Assembly: GCA_003290165.1 (NCBI GenBank)
Contig: QNQO01000200.1
Span: 682,001-746,000 of the forward strand
Length of the DNA: 64,000 bases
DNA from: Berberis thunbergii
Lineage: Eukaryota; Streptophyta; Magnoliopsida; Ranunculales; Berberidaceae
Direction of reading: 5' to 3'
The position numbers were made by a program, and so were the translations under genes. Position 1 is the stretch's first letter, and each line of letters begins with the position of its first letter. Below the pieces are notes generated by a model. That model saw nothing but the letters and a program-made list of their open reading frames with translations, searched no databases and was not told where the DNA came from. Shown here one piece after another: positions 11,092 through 23,653 of this stretch.

Positions 11092-11552
11092 CTCCCGCCT
11101 TGTTTTTAGGGGTTTACACGTTCTCATTTAGTTGCTATCGCGTTGTGTAGATTTTCCATAACCGCTATGGATTTTCTGATTGCAAAAAGTGCCATATGCC
11201 TGCATTATAACCTCGAAAATTTAATATCCAATAAATTATTAATTTCAATTAAAAAATATTTGTAGCCAGTCTTGACTTGGGATAACGCACCTAATTCATA
11301 ATTTGCTAAATTTATAAGTTACTATATTATAAAAAAATTCATATAGGTCTCAATTGATATATAAATTAACTAGTGCATTAACTCATGCCTACGACTCTCC
11401 ATAGTATCATTTTTAAATAATTATTTACTTCTCCAAATCTATATCGCTTTTTATCGAAGTCAATCAAATTCTAAGTGCATCTTCAATAAGAAATAGTATT
11501 TTAGTATATAAGCTAAATGGTTCAAGGAATGTTAAACGGCCAAACCTTATAC
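11092..11552. other. Upstream region of CGI121
   Basis: AT-rich DNA containing the probable promoter of the minus-strand CGI121 gene in its first 200 bp. No clear TATA box. No gene seen. Confidence 0.35.
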
Positions 11553-12816
11553 GGAAAATAACTTTTAAGACCTATTTTTTCACAAAATATACAATTTAGA
11601 TATCGTAGTTGATGTAATGGCTAACGAATGCCTATTTTTATACTCTTATGATGAACAATGACTATTTTATTAACCCATGTTTACTCATAAACTTATAGAA
11701 CATATTTACCCTTCCTAAACAAATAGAAAACTTAATTTATACTTTTGTGACCAACAATAACTCTTTTATTAATAATTCTGATTTTTTTTTTACTTTTTTT
11801 TAAACCTTAACCCCTCCCACCCCATTAGTCATTATTGTTTTTTTGTTAATTTTTATTTTATTTTTAGTGTTATCTAGCAATTTATTTTATAACATTTGTT
11901 AGCTACAAATGGATAATTTAATATTTTCACGTTAGCATTTTTTTTATTCTTGAATGTTTTGTCACTCTGAATGTGTTTGATTTGACTGGTTGTGAAGATA
12001 TATCTGAGTTTGAAGAGCTATTTTTTTTTCAATTTATGGTTGCTTCAATTCTCTGTCACTATTTAGTTTAGATGAAATTATCTTATTCAATATTGATTTT
12101 TATTTTACCTCTGAGGTTATGATCGTGCTCTGTGGTAGATAGTTTGTTACTAAATAGCGACAAAGAATAAAATATATTATTTTACAGGTACTTATGCATT
12201 GAATAATAGAAAATCAAATTTCGATAGTAGAAAATTTGATTTTATTAACTATATTATAGAATAAGAAGTAATGATAATTAAAACCAAAGTTTCTAATCAT
12301 CATTAAGAAAGGTAATGCACGAGTACCTATAAAATTTTCTAATCAAATTTATGACAAGTTAATCAAATTGATTTTATTAAATAATTAAAACTAAATTTAT
12401 AATCATCATAAACTACATCATGAAAAATTTACCAAACTTTAGCATAATAATTTGATTAATTTGTCAATCAATAAAAACTTATAATTGCATCATTATAATC
12501 ATTAATATCGATACCTGCCAACGGCATGGGGTGGGAGGGGTTAAGGGTAAAAAATAAAAATAAAAATAAAATAAAAATAAAATAAAATTAGAATTATTAA
12601 TAAAATAGTATTTGTTGGTCATAAAAATATAAAATTAGGTTTTCTATTTGTTTAAGAAATGTAAGGATGTCCTATAACTTTATGAGTTAACCTAGGTTAA
12701 TAAAAGAGTCATTGTTGGTCATAAAAGTATAAAAGTATGCACAAATTAGCCATCATATCAACTACGATATCTAAACGATATATTTTGTGAAGTAGGCATT
12801 AAAAATCATTTTTCGA
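11553..12816. mobile_element. 1.26 kb DNA element with long terminal inverted repeats
   Basis: The left arm (11553 to about 11830) and right arm (about 12526 to 12816) are inverted copies. They share the blocks TAGATATCGTAGTTGAT, TAGAAAACTTAATTTATA/TAGAAAACCTAATTTTATA, and CCTTAACCCCTCCCACCCC with its inverse GGGGTGGGAGGGGTTAAGG. The roughly 700 bp centre is AT-rich with smaller inverted repeats (for example around 12205-12245) and no transposase frame. The exact termini and a target duplication could not be fixed, so the superfamily is open; MULE-like long-TIR and Foldback types are possible. Confidence 0.65.
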
Positions 12817-13479
12817 ACTTTATAAACAGTTTATTCAAACTCGATCAAATTAATTGCTTGGAAATAAACATCAATTTTTGAACTTTCAACCTTTTGTATT
12901 GATCATCAATTTTATTTTAAAGATCTTTAAAAATGCATTTCAATGGTACCAAATTTATCGAAATCAGACAATTAAATAATAAAAAAAAGTTATTGTATTT
13001 TTATTTAGAGAACCTCAAATAAACATATTTTCTCTCTCTACCATGTATCAATTAGATCTTCTTCCACATAAATTTAACTTTTCTTTATATCTTTTCTTTT
13101 ACCCTTTAGGTATAACTTATTTCCAACTCAAGCCACTACCGCACAATGTTAATAATTTCATCGCGACTAATCTTTCGCAGTGCCTTTACAGTGTTGAAAA
13201 GCCTAATGGCATGCCATTGGAAATTTAGCTCAATATATTATTGGCCATTGGTACATTGGTTTTAAAATTAATTATCAGTGAACCATAAATTCAAAAAAAC
13301 CATAATAAAAAGGGGATTCTTCACATATCCCTTCAACATGTGATTAAACATTCTATGAATAAACAAAGTGAAGAAAAATAAATTAAAATTTCCGCTACTT
13401 AGGACCGTTGGCACGACCATTCAGATTCTCATATTTTTTGGAGGACCCTACCTAATGTATAATCACGTCAAAAAACTAC
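12817..13479. other. AT-rich unassigned DNA
   Basis: No gene or repeat recognised. The region up to about 13480 may include the 3' end of the L1 LINE, but no poly(A) tail is visible on the minus strand. Confidence 0.35.
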
Positions 13480-14389
13480 AAACTAGGGATACCCCCAAGA
13501 GAACAAATATATCAAGACCAAAAGCGACCAAGCACCCCAAGCATATAGGCTTGGCCTAAAGCACTGCATTCTTACATACCAGTGATAGAACACATCATCT
13601 TCTAATATTTCTTTCATTCTCTCACTCAAAAGAGTCAAAAATTGCATTTGTGCATGGCCAGCCAGCAAGTTTGTTGGTTTCTCTGTACAAATGACTAAAT
13701 TTTGCCTCTTTTAACTAGTTTTGGGAGTTGTTGATATTGTCAACTATATTCACAATACTTACAGGGGATAATCTCAAGAATAGTCAGTAACACCTTTGGA
13801 GTCACTATGAATCCATATCCTCTTCATAACATTTTGAATACACAACTTCATTCCCTACATTATAGCAACCAACTCAAGTCCCATGATGCCTCACAAGTTA
13901 ATCGTGGCTCAAAACATTAGAACCACTTCCCCAAAATTGCTTTTGATAGCACCGCCATAACCTATTCTAGTCACACTAAGAGATCCATTTTTATTCAAGC
14001 AAAACCAGTCACAGGGGTTAGTAAGAGTGAATCCAGGTTCATAGAATTGTGCTTCAATGCCTCATTTTTTAAAAGTAATCTAGTCTACCTTCTTTTTAAC
14101 TTCATTCTCGTTTTTTTGCTACATAAAACATTTTTATTTGCTCACAAATAAATCTAAACACATTCTCAACTAAATTTTGGATATCATTGAAGCATCTATC
14201 ATTTCTTTCCTTCTTTAGATTGTTCAATGTCACCTTAGTAAATGTTCTCAGCAGTTATGCACTCCTTCTAGCTTATTTGCATTCCTTTAGGATCCATTTC
14301 CACTCTTTTAGGTGGGAACCAACAACTCTTCTTATACCCATCATGTTAATCCTTTGATCCATACCATTTTAGTATATTGGCATTCAAAC
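13480..14389 (-). pseudogene. L1-type LINE, RNase H-proximal part
   Basis: Minus-strand reading gives the end of a plant L1 ORF2: NNLKKERNDRCFND, then an RNase H-like domain (PCDWFCLNKNGSLSVTRIGYGGAI, then GLELVAIM and WIHSDSKGV), and a terminal RETNKLAGHAQ-like stretch where family members read REGNKxAD. Several stops and frame changes occur. The reading continues upstream at 20012-20960 on the far side of the Copia element, which splits the LINE. The 3' end is approximate. Confidence 0.7.
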
Positions 14390-14764
14390 TATTGGTTTTA
14401 TACCAAACCGTAAAGAGCACTAGGGAGATTCAAGAAGAAAAAAAATGATTATATTATCACTTCAAGTAAGCTATAGCCTTTACAATTCAAGACACTCAAT
14501 ACTCTATAATCTTTATCACTTTTCTATCTTTTTTTTCTTGCTTGCTTTCACTGCTCAACCCCAAAACAAGTCCTCTATTTATACTAGTAGTAGAGGACTC
14601 TAGATACATGTAATTTACGTAGAATGTAGAGACATTAAATACCATATATGAATATAACTTGAGAATGCCAAACATCATGTTCTAGATCTTCCAAGATACA
14701 TCCAACTTTTGTTTGCATTCCCAACACTTCAAGATTCATCTAATTTTGGTTTGTATTTCCAACA
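14390..14764 (-). repeat. Copia 3' LTR
   Basis: 375 bp, matching 19634-20006 along its length with scattered substitutions and small indels. It is adjacent to the CAAAC target duplication on the left. Confidence 0.93.
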
Positions 14765-15993
14765 CCCCCTTCAAACAAAAAACTGCTTCATGCCAAGTAG
14801 TGACCTCATCTTCTTGAACACATCACTAGGTAGTGCCTTCGTAAAAATACCTGCCACTTGATTTGAGGTATTACAATACTCGAGCAAAATTGTTTTTGCT
14901 TCACATGATCTCTCAAAAAATGATACTTGAGGTCAATATGCTTGCTCCTTCCATGTTGCACTGAATTTTTAGAAAGTTCAATTGCGGACTTATTATCCAC
15001 ATATATGACAGTAGAGTCTTCTTGTGGGTGACAAAGTTCTTTAAAAAAATTCTTCAACCATATTGCTTCACAAACTGCCGAAGATACCGCAACATACTCC
15101 GCCTCACAAGATGTCACAAACTGCCGAAGATAGTGCTACAACACTCTGTTTTTTGGATGTCCAAGTAAAAGCAGTTGATCCAAGAAAGAATACATATCCT
15201 GTGGTCCTTTTTTTTCATCTTGATCACCTCCCCAATCACTGTCATAAAATCCGTATAATTCTATATCATCATTATAAGAATAAAATAGGCCAAAATTCAT
15301 GGAGCCTTTAATATATCTTAAAATCCTTTTTGCAGCAAGCCAATGAGATTCCTTTGGATTTTCCATGTACCGACTTACCAATCCAACACCATAGACAATG
15401 CATGGCCTTGTGATTGTGGAGGTACCGTAAGATACCAACTAAACTCTTGTAGAGAGTAGCATCCATAGATTTCCCTTCTCCTTCTTTTGTTAAACGCAAA
15501 CTAGTGGAAACAGGAGTATCCACTAAATTGTAGTTACTCATTCTGAATTTCTCAAGTAACTCATTCGCATACATTTGCTGAGAAATATAAATGCCATCAT
15601 CACGTTGTTGCACCTTAATGCCGAGAAAGTAGGACATAAGTCTAGAATCAGTCATTTCGAATTCTTTGAACATGGCTTGCTTGAAATCATCGAACATTTT
15701 CTGGCTATTTCTTGTGAAGAATAAATCATTGACATAAAGACATGCTATGAGCATTTTTTTCGTTCATATTCTTCTTTAGATAGACAACATGCTCAAATGG
15801 ACATTTAACAAATCCATTTTAAAGAAAATAATTATTGATCCGAGAATTTCATGCTCGGGGGGCTTGTTTTAGTCCGTATAAGGCCTTCTTGAAACGATAC
15901 ACCATGCCTTCTTTTCTTACAAAACCTTCGGATTGCTCGACATAAACTTCTTCTTCGAGTACCCCATTTAAAAATGCGGACTTCACGTCCAAC

Positions 15994-16978
15994 TAGGGAT
16001 GGCAGTGGGGCAGATTTTCACGAATATCCGCCCCACTCGCCCCGTTTGGGGCGGATTTGGTAAAGGGTCCTTGGATCTTGGGGCGGATATGGATTTTCAA
16101 TCTGTATCCGTTTATTAATCAGGGTGGATACAGATTTGGCCATATCCGCCCCACGGATATTCGTGTATCCGATAAATTTACAAAAATACCATTTCCCTAT
16201 ATAAAGGATTAAATCCTCTCACACCCTCCCTTTTTCTCTCACAGCGAAGGCAGTAGACTCTCACAGTGATCCCTCACCGCGAAGGCGGAGAACCCTCCCT
16301 TATTCTCTCACAGCGAAGGCGGTAGAACCCCTCCCTTCTTCTCTCACAAAGAAGGTGGTAGAACCCCTTCCTTCTTCTCTCACAGCGAAGGCGGAGAACC
16401 CTCCCTTCTTCTCTCACAGCGAAGGAGGAGGCCAATCCTCGCTTCTTGTAGCCCCTTCTTCTCTCTCACAACGAAGGCGAAGACCGAAGGGTCGCCCCTT
16501 CTTCTCTATAACAACGAAGGCCGAATGGTCGTCCCTTCATCTCTTTCTCTTCTCACGGACAATCGAAGAAACATCATATCTAAAATCAAAGTTCTGAGAT
16601 CAAGATCTCAGAAATCAAATTTTTTTTGTTTGTTTGTTAATTTTTGTATGGTTCTTTGTAATTTCTGTATGATCTCAGAACTTTGATTTTAGATCTGAGA
16701 TCTGACATCAAAGATCGAATTTTATTTAATTTTTGTATTGTTCTTCGTAATTTCTGTATGGATTTTTGTATCTTGTAATTGTAATTTTTGTTAGAATTTT
16801 TGTAGTTAGATGGATAACCGTAAACGGATTGGTGGGGCCGGGCAGATATCCCCCAATCCGCACGAGGCGGTTACGGTTTTTAATAAAAATTGTAAACGGA
16901 TTGGGCGATCTGATATTTCTGATAGATCGGGGATGGATTTGCTCAAATCCACCCCAATCCGCCCCGTTGTCATCCCTA
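15994..16978. mobile_element. Non-autonomous hAT element inside the Copia RT gene
   Basis: The ends are TAGGGATGGCA and TGTCATCCCTA, flanked by a perfect 8-bp duplication CGTCCAAC (15986-15993 and 16979-16986), the duplication length of hAT transposons. Both subterminal regions are dense in GGGGCGGAT/ATCCGCCCC motifs. The interior carries a short tandem array (16217-16560) and no transposase. Removing it would bring the Copia RT reading together at the CGTCCAAC site. Confidence 0.88.
16217..16560. repeat. Imperfect tandem array in the hAT interior
   Basis: Repeats built around CTCCCTTCTTCTCTCACAGC followed by GAAGGCGG, roughly 45-60 bp apart and about six copies, with unit length varying by small indels. 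Confidence 0.75.
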
Positions 16979-19633
16979 CGTCCAACTGGTAGATCTTCCA
17001 CTTATGGTGAGCTACAAAAGATATCAACATCCTCACTGTGTCAAGCCGAACAACTGGGGCAAACACTTCTTCATAGTCTACTCCATACTTCTGCTTGTAT
17101 CCCTTTGCAACGAGCCTTGCCTTGTAGTGGTCAAATTTTTCATCAGCCGTGGCTTAATTTTGTAGACCCATTTGACACCAATTGCCTTTTGATATTTAGG
17201 AAGTGTAGTCAACTCCCAAGTGCCATTCTTCTCGATGGCATAGATCTCCTCTTCCATTGCTTTCCTCCAACAATCTTCATCCACGGATTCTTGAAAGAAT
17301 AAAGATTCGTGATCGACATAAAGGCAAAATAAATCCATTGCCTCATTTTCTTCATAAATCTCTTGTAAGCTTCTCATCTTCAAAGGTGGAGATGAAGTAC
17401 CACCAGAGCTTTGAATTGATGTGGCACGTCCAGAAGATAATTGTGGTGAGTTACAGTTTGGAAGTACTCTTGCCCGAGGAGTCGAGATTGCTAGTTCTTG
17501 GTTTTCTTGAGTTGACACTTCTTCTTCAATTTCAACTCGTGTCTCCTTGCTTGTATCTTCTTCTTCCCAATTCTATGCTTCATCTTCACTGAATATGACA
17601 TCTCTACTCACCACTAAATTTTGTGTGAGTGGATTGTAGAGTTTAAGCTTTTGACTCCTCGCTATAGCCAATAAAAATGCAATTTTCTCCACAATCATCA
17701 AGCTTCTTCCTTTTAGCCTCCGGTATTTGAGCATAAGTGTCGCAACCAAAAATCCTTAGATGTTGAATGGTTGGACGATGGCCACTCCATGCCTCCTGTG
17801 GTGTCATGTTCTTAACACTTTTGGTGGGACACCTGTTCAACAAGTAAGCTGTACAAGCCACGGCTTAGGCCCAAAAGTTTTTTGGCAAGCCTTTTTCTTT
17901 CAGCATAGTCCTCGTCAGGTCTAGAATGGTGCAGTTTTTTCTTTCAGCTACGCCATTTTGTTGTGGAGTGTAAGCTGTTGTAAATTGATGTTTGATCCCT
18001 TGCTCTCTGCAATAATCTCGAAACTCATTTGAGGTGTATCCACCACCTCTATCAGATCTGAGAATTTTAATTTTATAGCCACTTTCCAACTCAACTGAAG
18101 TTTTGAGAGTTTTGAAAATGGCAAAAGCAGCTGATTTTTCTTATATAAAATACAACCACAATTTTCTACTGAAATCATCAACAAATGAAATGAAATATTT
18201 GTTACTTTCGAGAGAAGGCGACTCGAAAGGTCCACAAATATCGATGTGCACCAAATGTAATGGCGTGTGAGCTTTCCATGATTTTCCACTTTGAAAGCTA
18301 TTTCTTTGTTGCTTGCCAAGAGTACTTGCCTCGCATACAAATTTTGGAGCTTCAATAGCTGGCAATCCACCAACCATGCCAGTTCTTGACAAAAGCTTTA
18401 GACCATTGAATTTAAATGCCCAAAACAAAGATGCCATTTCCATGACTCGTTCTTCACAATTCCTTGCAAGCACTTCTCAGGACTTGTGTTAATATGCAAC
18501 GGAAATATGTGATTCTTCGCCATTTGGACTTTAGCAATAAGTCTCCCATGTGCATTTCTTAAAGAAAGGGAAAAATTCTCTATATGTATTACATACCCTT
18601 TTTCAAGAAGTTGCCCGAGGCTCAAAATATTACTTTTCATATTGGGTATATAATACACATTAGAGATAAATTGTGGAGCACCATCCTTTTGATAAAATTT
18701 AATTTTGCCTTTACCTTGCACTGGCACCTTTGATGAGTCTCCCAATGTAACATTTGCTTGAACACCTCAATGAGATTCGAAAAAGATCCCTTTGCCTGCA
18801 CATGTGATTGCTAGCTCCGGAATCAAGATACCACACATCTTGTTCCTTATGAGCATCTTTTTTCTCAAAATTTTGTGTCCTCTTTTGTTGATCAGGAGCA
18901 CGATAATTTTCTGTGCCACATACTCTTCCTTGATAGGTGCCGCTACGTCCACCATATCCTCCACGCTTCGCCTTTTGGTCATGTAGAGATAGCTTCGACT
19001 CCAATCTTGCTCAATAGTACTGGAATTAGAGCTTTTTTTCATTCTTTGTTCATGGACTTGAAGAGAGCCCATTAATTCCTCTACAGTGAGGTTCTCGACA
19101 TCTTTTGATTATTCAATTGTTACAACCACGTGCTCAAATTTATTTGTGAGAGATCGAAATATTTTCTCTACTACACAAACATCATCAATCTTTTTGCCAT
19201 TTCTTGTTAGATGATTGACAATGGTAAGCAAGCGAGAAAAATAATTGGAGACAGTTTCACCATCTTGCATGTGAGTTTATCCCATGCCTTTTTTGCTTGT
19301 CGTTGCTTCCGAAATCTTTTCAAACAAAGATTCAGCGACTCCTTGGTAAAGAATAAACAACGCCTTCTTATCTTTCTTGCATAGTTCACGAAGAGAATTC
19401 TTTTGTTCCGTGGTGTAGGCTGCTTCTATGGCCGAAGTTGATTTTACATAGCTCTCTGTGACAGATTCCCAAAGGTTTTGAGAGCCTTCATTTAGATGCT
19501 CTAGCTTTCATAATTTTCTTCGGTGAGTTTTGGAATTTGTGGTTGCAACAAAATTGTTTGACATGGTGAAACAAATGTAGGAGATGATTCCAACACTAAG
19601 ACTTGCAAGATCAACCTGGCTCTAATACCACTA

Positions 19634-20006
19634 TGTTGGTTTTTATACCAAACTGTAAAGAGTACTAGGGAGATTCAAGAAGAAAAAAAATGATTATATT
19701 ATCATTTCAAGTAGGCTAACCTTTACAATTCAAGAGACTCAATACTCTATAATCTTTCTCACTTTTCTATCTTTTTTTCTTGCTTGGTTTCATTGCTCAA
19801 CCCCAAAACAAGTCCTCTATTTATACTAGTAGTAGAGAACTCTAGATACATGTAATTTACATGGAATGTAGAGACATTAAATATCATACATGAATATAAC
19901 TTGAGAATGCCAAACATCATGTTTTAGATTTTCCAAGATACATCCAACTTTTGTTTTCATTCCCAACACTTCAAGATTCATCTAATTTAGGTTTGTATTT
20001 CCAACA
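19634..20006 (-). repeat. Copia 5' LTR
   Basis: 373 bp, adjacent to the tRNA-Met primer-binding site at 19615-19630 and to the CAAAC duplication at 20007-20011. Confidence 0.93.
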
Positions 20007-20011
20007 CAAAC

Positions 20012-20960
20012 AACAAGAGTTGTACAAAATCAATACCATTACGATAGAGTAATCAGGCGGTGCTAACATTCATTCCTCTTCTCTGTAACATATATGCTTT
20101 GCAAAGCCCCAATAAACAATTGCCAAATTGTAAATTAACACCTTTGCAGTGAAGGTCCACCCACACTAGCTTCTTCTAGTTCAATGTTATGTTCCTATTT
20201 CTCAAGGTTTTGTAAGCACCATTACTAGAGTGATCTCCCGTCACTGATTCCATCCATACCAAAGTATATTCCTTCGAGGAAAAAGACGATGTATCTCCAG
20301 AAAACCTCCCCATTAGGCTTCTACATTGTTGTTGTTGTTTTGAAAAGTAACCCATCTTGTGTTGTCAACAATCTTTACCACTCTCATACTATTCCTGAAA
20401 TTAATGCTAATTCTCACCTTAGTACTCATATCTTGGATAATCCCCAAGCTATGCTAAGGGTCATGCCACATGCTCGTATCATGCCCATCACCAATCACCA
20501 CTCTACATTTCCTCTTCGCCCATTTTCCTATTCTAGAGAAGTTTCCGTCAAACCCATGAACAATTAGCAGGCTCAATCATAGTCCAAAAGTATCTTTGTA
20601 AGTGTTTTCATACCCATTTAATCCACAGAGTTTTATTTTTCCTGGCTATACTGAATATCAGTAAAATGACTGCAGCTTTATTCCATAAGTTTATGTTTTG
20701 AAGTCCCAACCCTCCTTCTTCTTTAGGGATACAAACTTTGCTCCACCTTATAGGGTACATTTTGTGACCTTGCCCATGACCAAACCATAAAAATTCCTAC
20801 GAACTTGGGTCATATGGTGAATAATAGTTTTATGCAGCACAAAAATTATGCTTCAGTAGATGTGAAAATATTAGATAACTTATTGGATAAGTTCTAATCT
20901 CCTAGCACGGGATAAGAACTTTGCTTTCCGAGCTTGAATTCTGCCCTTCAAAATCTACCT
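20012..20960 (-). pseudogene. L1-type LINE, RT C-terminal part
   Basis: The minus strand encodes the region after the RT palm of a plant L1: KAKFLSRARRLELIQ, then RRNFYGLVMG, then IPKEEGGLGLQNINLWNKAA and KTLWIKWV, typical of the zf-RVT region. The frame is broken by several stops. The LINE resumes at 14389-13480 beyond the Copia insertion. No upstream RT core or endonuclease is seen, so the LINE is 5'-truncated near 20960. Confidence 0.75.
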
Positions 20961-22594
20961 AACCAGATGACAATCATGTGTTTGGTTAAGAAAAATAAAA
21001 TTATTTAAGTTAATGAAACATGTAACTTATAGTTTCCAAATAGGGAAGATATGTAGAGTTTATTTGGTTGGAGGTTGTGGGAGAACGAAAAAAAAGACAT
21101 TCATGACGTGCAATGTGTGTTAAGTTGCTTGATCAGCATATATGAACTCTTCGACAAATGAAATTAATTGATACAATTGCCCTCTATATGAAACTCGAAT
21201 AAATAAGAATAGCTAAATAAGGAATTTATGAGTCCATTTACTCAAATAATTAAATGTTACCATCAATAAAGTTTATATAATAAATATAATGTCATCCAAG
21301 ACATGCCACTATTCATACCCCAAGGTTGTGGCATATCCATTATTACCACTAAACATGTCTTTTTAATATCTATCGTGACAATCGTCTTTTTAATATCCAT
21401 TGTCGCACTCTCTCAACCACACATATTTGGTGTTTCTATAACGGTAGCTTAAGCTAAATTAATCACAACATTTTGTGAAAATTTGACAAAGTCTACCTTA
21501 TTTTTTCAATTTTTTCCAATACTATAACTTGTCATACCTTGTAAAATTTCATTTGTAATTCTTCAACATTCAAATATACACAACAAACCACTATAGTGGT
21601 ACCCAACATGCTAAATGTTTGAGTAGACAACGGAACATAATTATTATTAAATTGTTTTTTGATAGAGTCTACCTTGGGTTTTTTTCAACACTAAACCTGT
21701 CATACACAATAAAACTGCATCTACCATTCTCTAAAATTGAAGCATATTCAATGAACCAATCTAATAGTACACCAAGCTTGAATACAAATATGAACATCAT
21801 ATGATAAACAAATACAAATTGGTCGCCAAGTAAAAATATATCAATGAAGCCTCGTGGCATTCAAAGACGGCGCATCCCAAGACTAGCTGGCCATACATGA
21901 ACTCCCCATTTCTAAACCATTTCTCCTACAAACTCCAAATAGTATAATGTGCAAAACAGTCTGCCACTTGTTATCTCAAAACAAAATCATTTGAATTGAA
22001 ATTATTATGAAAGAGTAACAACAAAACGAATGTGCAATACAATTAAAAACAGAGCAAAAAAATGAGTACATAACTTGAATGCATTTCGATATTTCATTGA
22101 GTATAGAATTTGAATGTCCATACAACATCCACAAAGGGATGCAAATGTGTTTAGAAACTCGTCTTCGACCTAAGTTTAACCATTCCAATATCTGTAATGA
22201 ATAAACTCATTCCAATATTCAAAATGAAGAAAAATAAAATCAAAAATTTACCACACAATGCAATAGTAAGAATTTTAATAAATTGTTTCATCTTGGGGTA
22301 TTTCTTTACATATTGCGATGAACACTCCACATAGTATGTCCACATGGTATGCAATATTTTATTTTATCACTACATAAAAGTTAATACCGTTAGCTTGTGC
22401 ACTCTATCAATTAAGACAGGTCGTGTAGTTAACTATCTAATATCTTCATTTACACCTTCAATCCAATCATTCTCACCCCATCCAGTATCCGTAAAAGACA
22501 ATAACATAAAAGCATTAATTAAAAAAATTCTCATACATTCAGACATTTTCAAACCCAATCACTCTGGGTATCCTCCCAAAACCATGAGAGTGAC
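20961..22594. other. AT-rich unassigned DNA
   Basis: No gene recognised. Weak diverged tandem similarity exists between about 21490-21600 and 21665-21780 (both run through TCTACCTT, AACxTGTCATAC and ATTCxxCAA-like blocks). Otherwise featureless. Confidence 0.35.
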
Positions 22595-22810
22595 CATTTA
22601 GATACAAATATTCAAATAGATGAATACATAAAATTTTTGAGAGAAACCCGTGCAAGAAAATATATATGTATAAACTGCCATAGTAGATGAAATCCCTTGT
22701 GTGAGAGGGACAAAGAGACAGTTGAGGTGTATGGCAAGAAAATATCCATTTTTTAGAGAGACACAAAACCCTAGAACATGGCGTGAGAGAAGACAAAGTT
22801 GTGTGAGAGA
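22595..22810. repeat. Diverged direct repeat left of the MULE
   Basis: Shares blocks with 26230-26400 in the same orientation, for example ACCCTAGAACATGGCGTGAG here and ACACTAGAACATGGCGTGAG there, with similar GAGAGAGAC-type context. A third, weaker copy may lie at 26715-26880. Confidence 0.5.
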
Positions 22811-23352
22811 GCTCTCACGTCAACAATGTACCTTATGAAACTATGAGAGCCTGAGTGTCAAAAAGAGTTGCATGTGAGATAGAGATCTTGAGCTTGAACT
22901 GATAACCATTACAACGATAATACACTACCATAATCAGATAGCAAGTGCTTTGTTGAACCTTCCAAGTAATAATTCAATTTAGTTGGAGAATCAATCTCAC
23001 TATAGATGTCTAACAAACCATGAAAATAGGTGACTCTAAACAAAACTCCAAATAAACATGAAACCCATATCTATCTCGGTATTTGTTTTTTAACCATTGC
23101 CGAGACATGAAACCAATGTATCGAAGCCAAATCCTAATGAGTGAATTGCATTATACATGTCAATCTATTGAACAACCATATCCACCCAAAATCATTAGAT
23201 TATGACAATCAATTGGACATGTTGAAGGTGAACTTGCTAAAAAAAGGTTTTTTTTTTGGGGTTGGGTGTGGTGGAGAGGTGCACATCATTCAAATAGATG
23301 AATTCACAATTTTTTTAGAGAAACTGCACAGTGCAAACATCAGAAAAAAATG

Positions 23353-23560
23353 TTTTTTTTTTAGTTTAGTTTGGCACTCATTAGTTTATACCTACTAGAG
23401 TTTGACCCTCGTTTTGAAAACTATTAGAGTCTGACCCTCATTTTCTGATGGAATCGTTAAGTCCACGTCAATGACTGGTCAAAACTATTTCGAACTCCTT
23501 TACAATTACCTTGGGTTAAACCATAGTTACAAAACTTTGAGAAATTGTTAATTGTATGCT
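23353..23560. repeat. MULE left terminal inverted repeat
   Basis: Inverted copy of 25912-26120; it includes TTTGGCACTCATTAGTTTATA and, further in, CCTTGGGTTAAACCATAGTT. Confidence 0.85.
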
Positions 23561-23653
23561 CACACTTAGATGTGAGATCAAAATGTAACCTTGCTCATGA
23601 CTTCCTGTCGTCATATTCCAACCACTCTTTTGCTTCATCATTTTCCAAATGCT

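Larger units (their letters stand above)
14806..19564 (-). pseudogene. Copia gag-pol polyprotein, disrupted
   Basis: The polyprotein starts at an ATG at 19562-19564 (MSNNFVATT). In minus-strand order: a gag domain (LWESVTESYVKS, AKKAWDKL) near 19.2-19.5 kb; protease WYLDSGASNHMC near 18.8 kb; a pre-integrase HLCFGHLN region near 18.4 kb; integrase with HIDICGPFESPS, ILRSDRGGGYTSNEF and TPQQNGVAERKN (17.86-18.3 kb); RT with EAMEEEIYAIEKNGTWEL-like and GVKWVYKIKP motifs (17.1-17.5 kb); then, beyond the hAT insertion, YVNDLFF in place of the catalytic YVDDLI. RNase H follows with SCEAEYVA and YVDNKSAIELSKN (14.8-15.1 kb). The zinc knuckle is not visible. Multiple frameshifts and stops, plus the 985-bp insertion, make it non-autonomous. 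Confidence 0.9.
14390..20006 (-). mobile_element. Ty1/Copia LTR retrotransposon, minus orientation
   Basis: Complete LTR-to-LTR element of 5617 bp. LTRs at 14390-14764 and 19634-20006 end in TGTTGG..CCAACA (first base pair mutated to TATTGG in the left copy). A perfect 5-bp target duplication CAAAC lies at 14385-14389 and 20007-20011. The primer-binding site on the minus strand is TGGTATTAGAGCCAGG (19615-19630), complementary to initiator tRNA-Met. A purine tract precedes the 3' LTR. Gag, protease, integrase, RT and RNase H are in Copia order but disrupted. A hAT element sits in the RT gene, and the whole element is inserted in an L1 LINE. The LTRs differ at roughly 5% of sites by eye, so the insertion is old but not ancient. 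Confidence 0.95.

Noticed and set aside
15994..16978. Mutator origin of the element in the Copia RT gene
   Set aside because: The flanks can be read as a 10-bp repeat ACGTCCAACT, but taking the symmetrical ends TAGGGATG/CATCCCTA leaves an 8-bp duplication CGTCCAAC, which fits hAT and matches the two other TAGGG elements.
16766..17302. 178-codon plus-strand ORF
   Set aside because: It spans the hAT right arm and antisense Copia RT; no domain on this strand.
20012..20567. 92-codon plus-strand ORF as a gene
   Set aside because: The minus strand carries LINE RT C-terminal motifs across the same bases.
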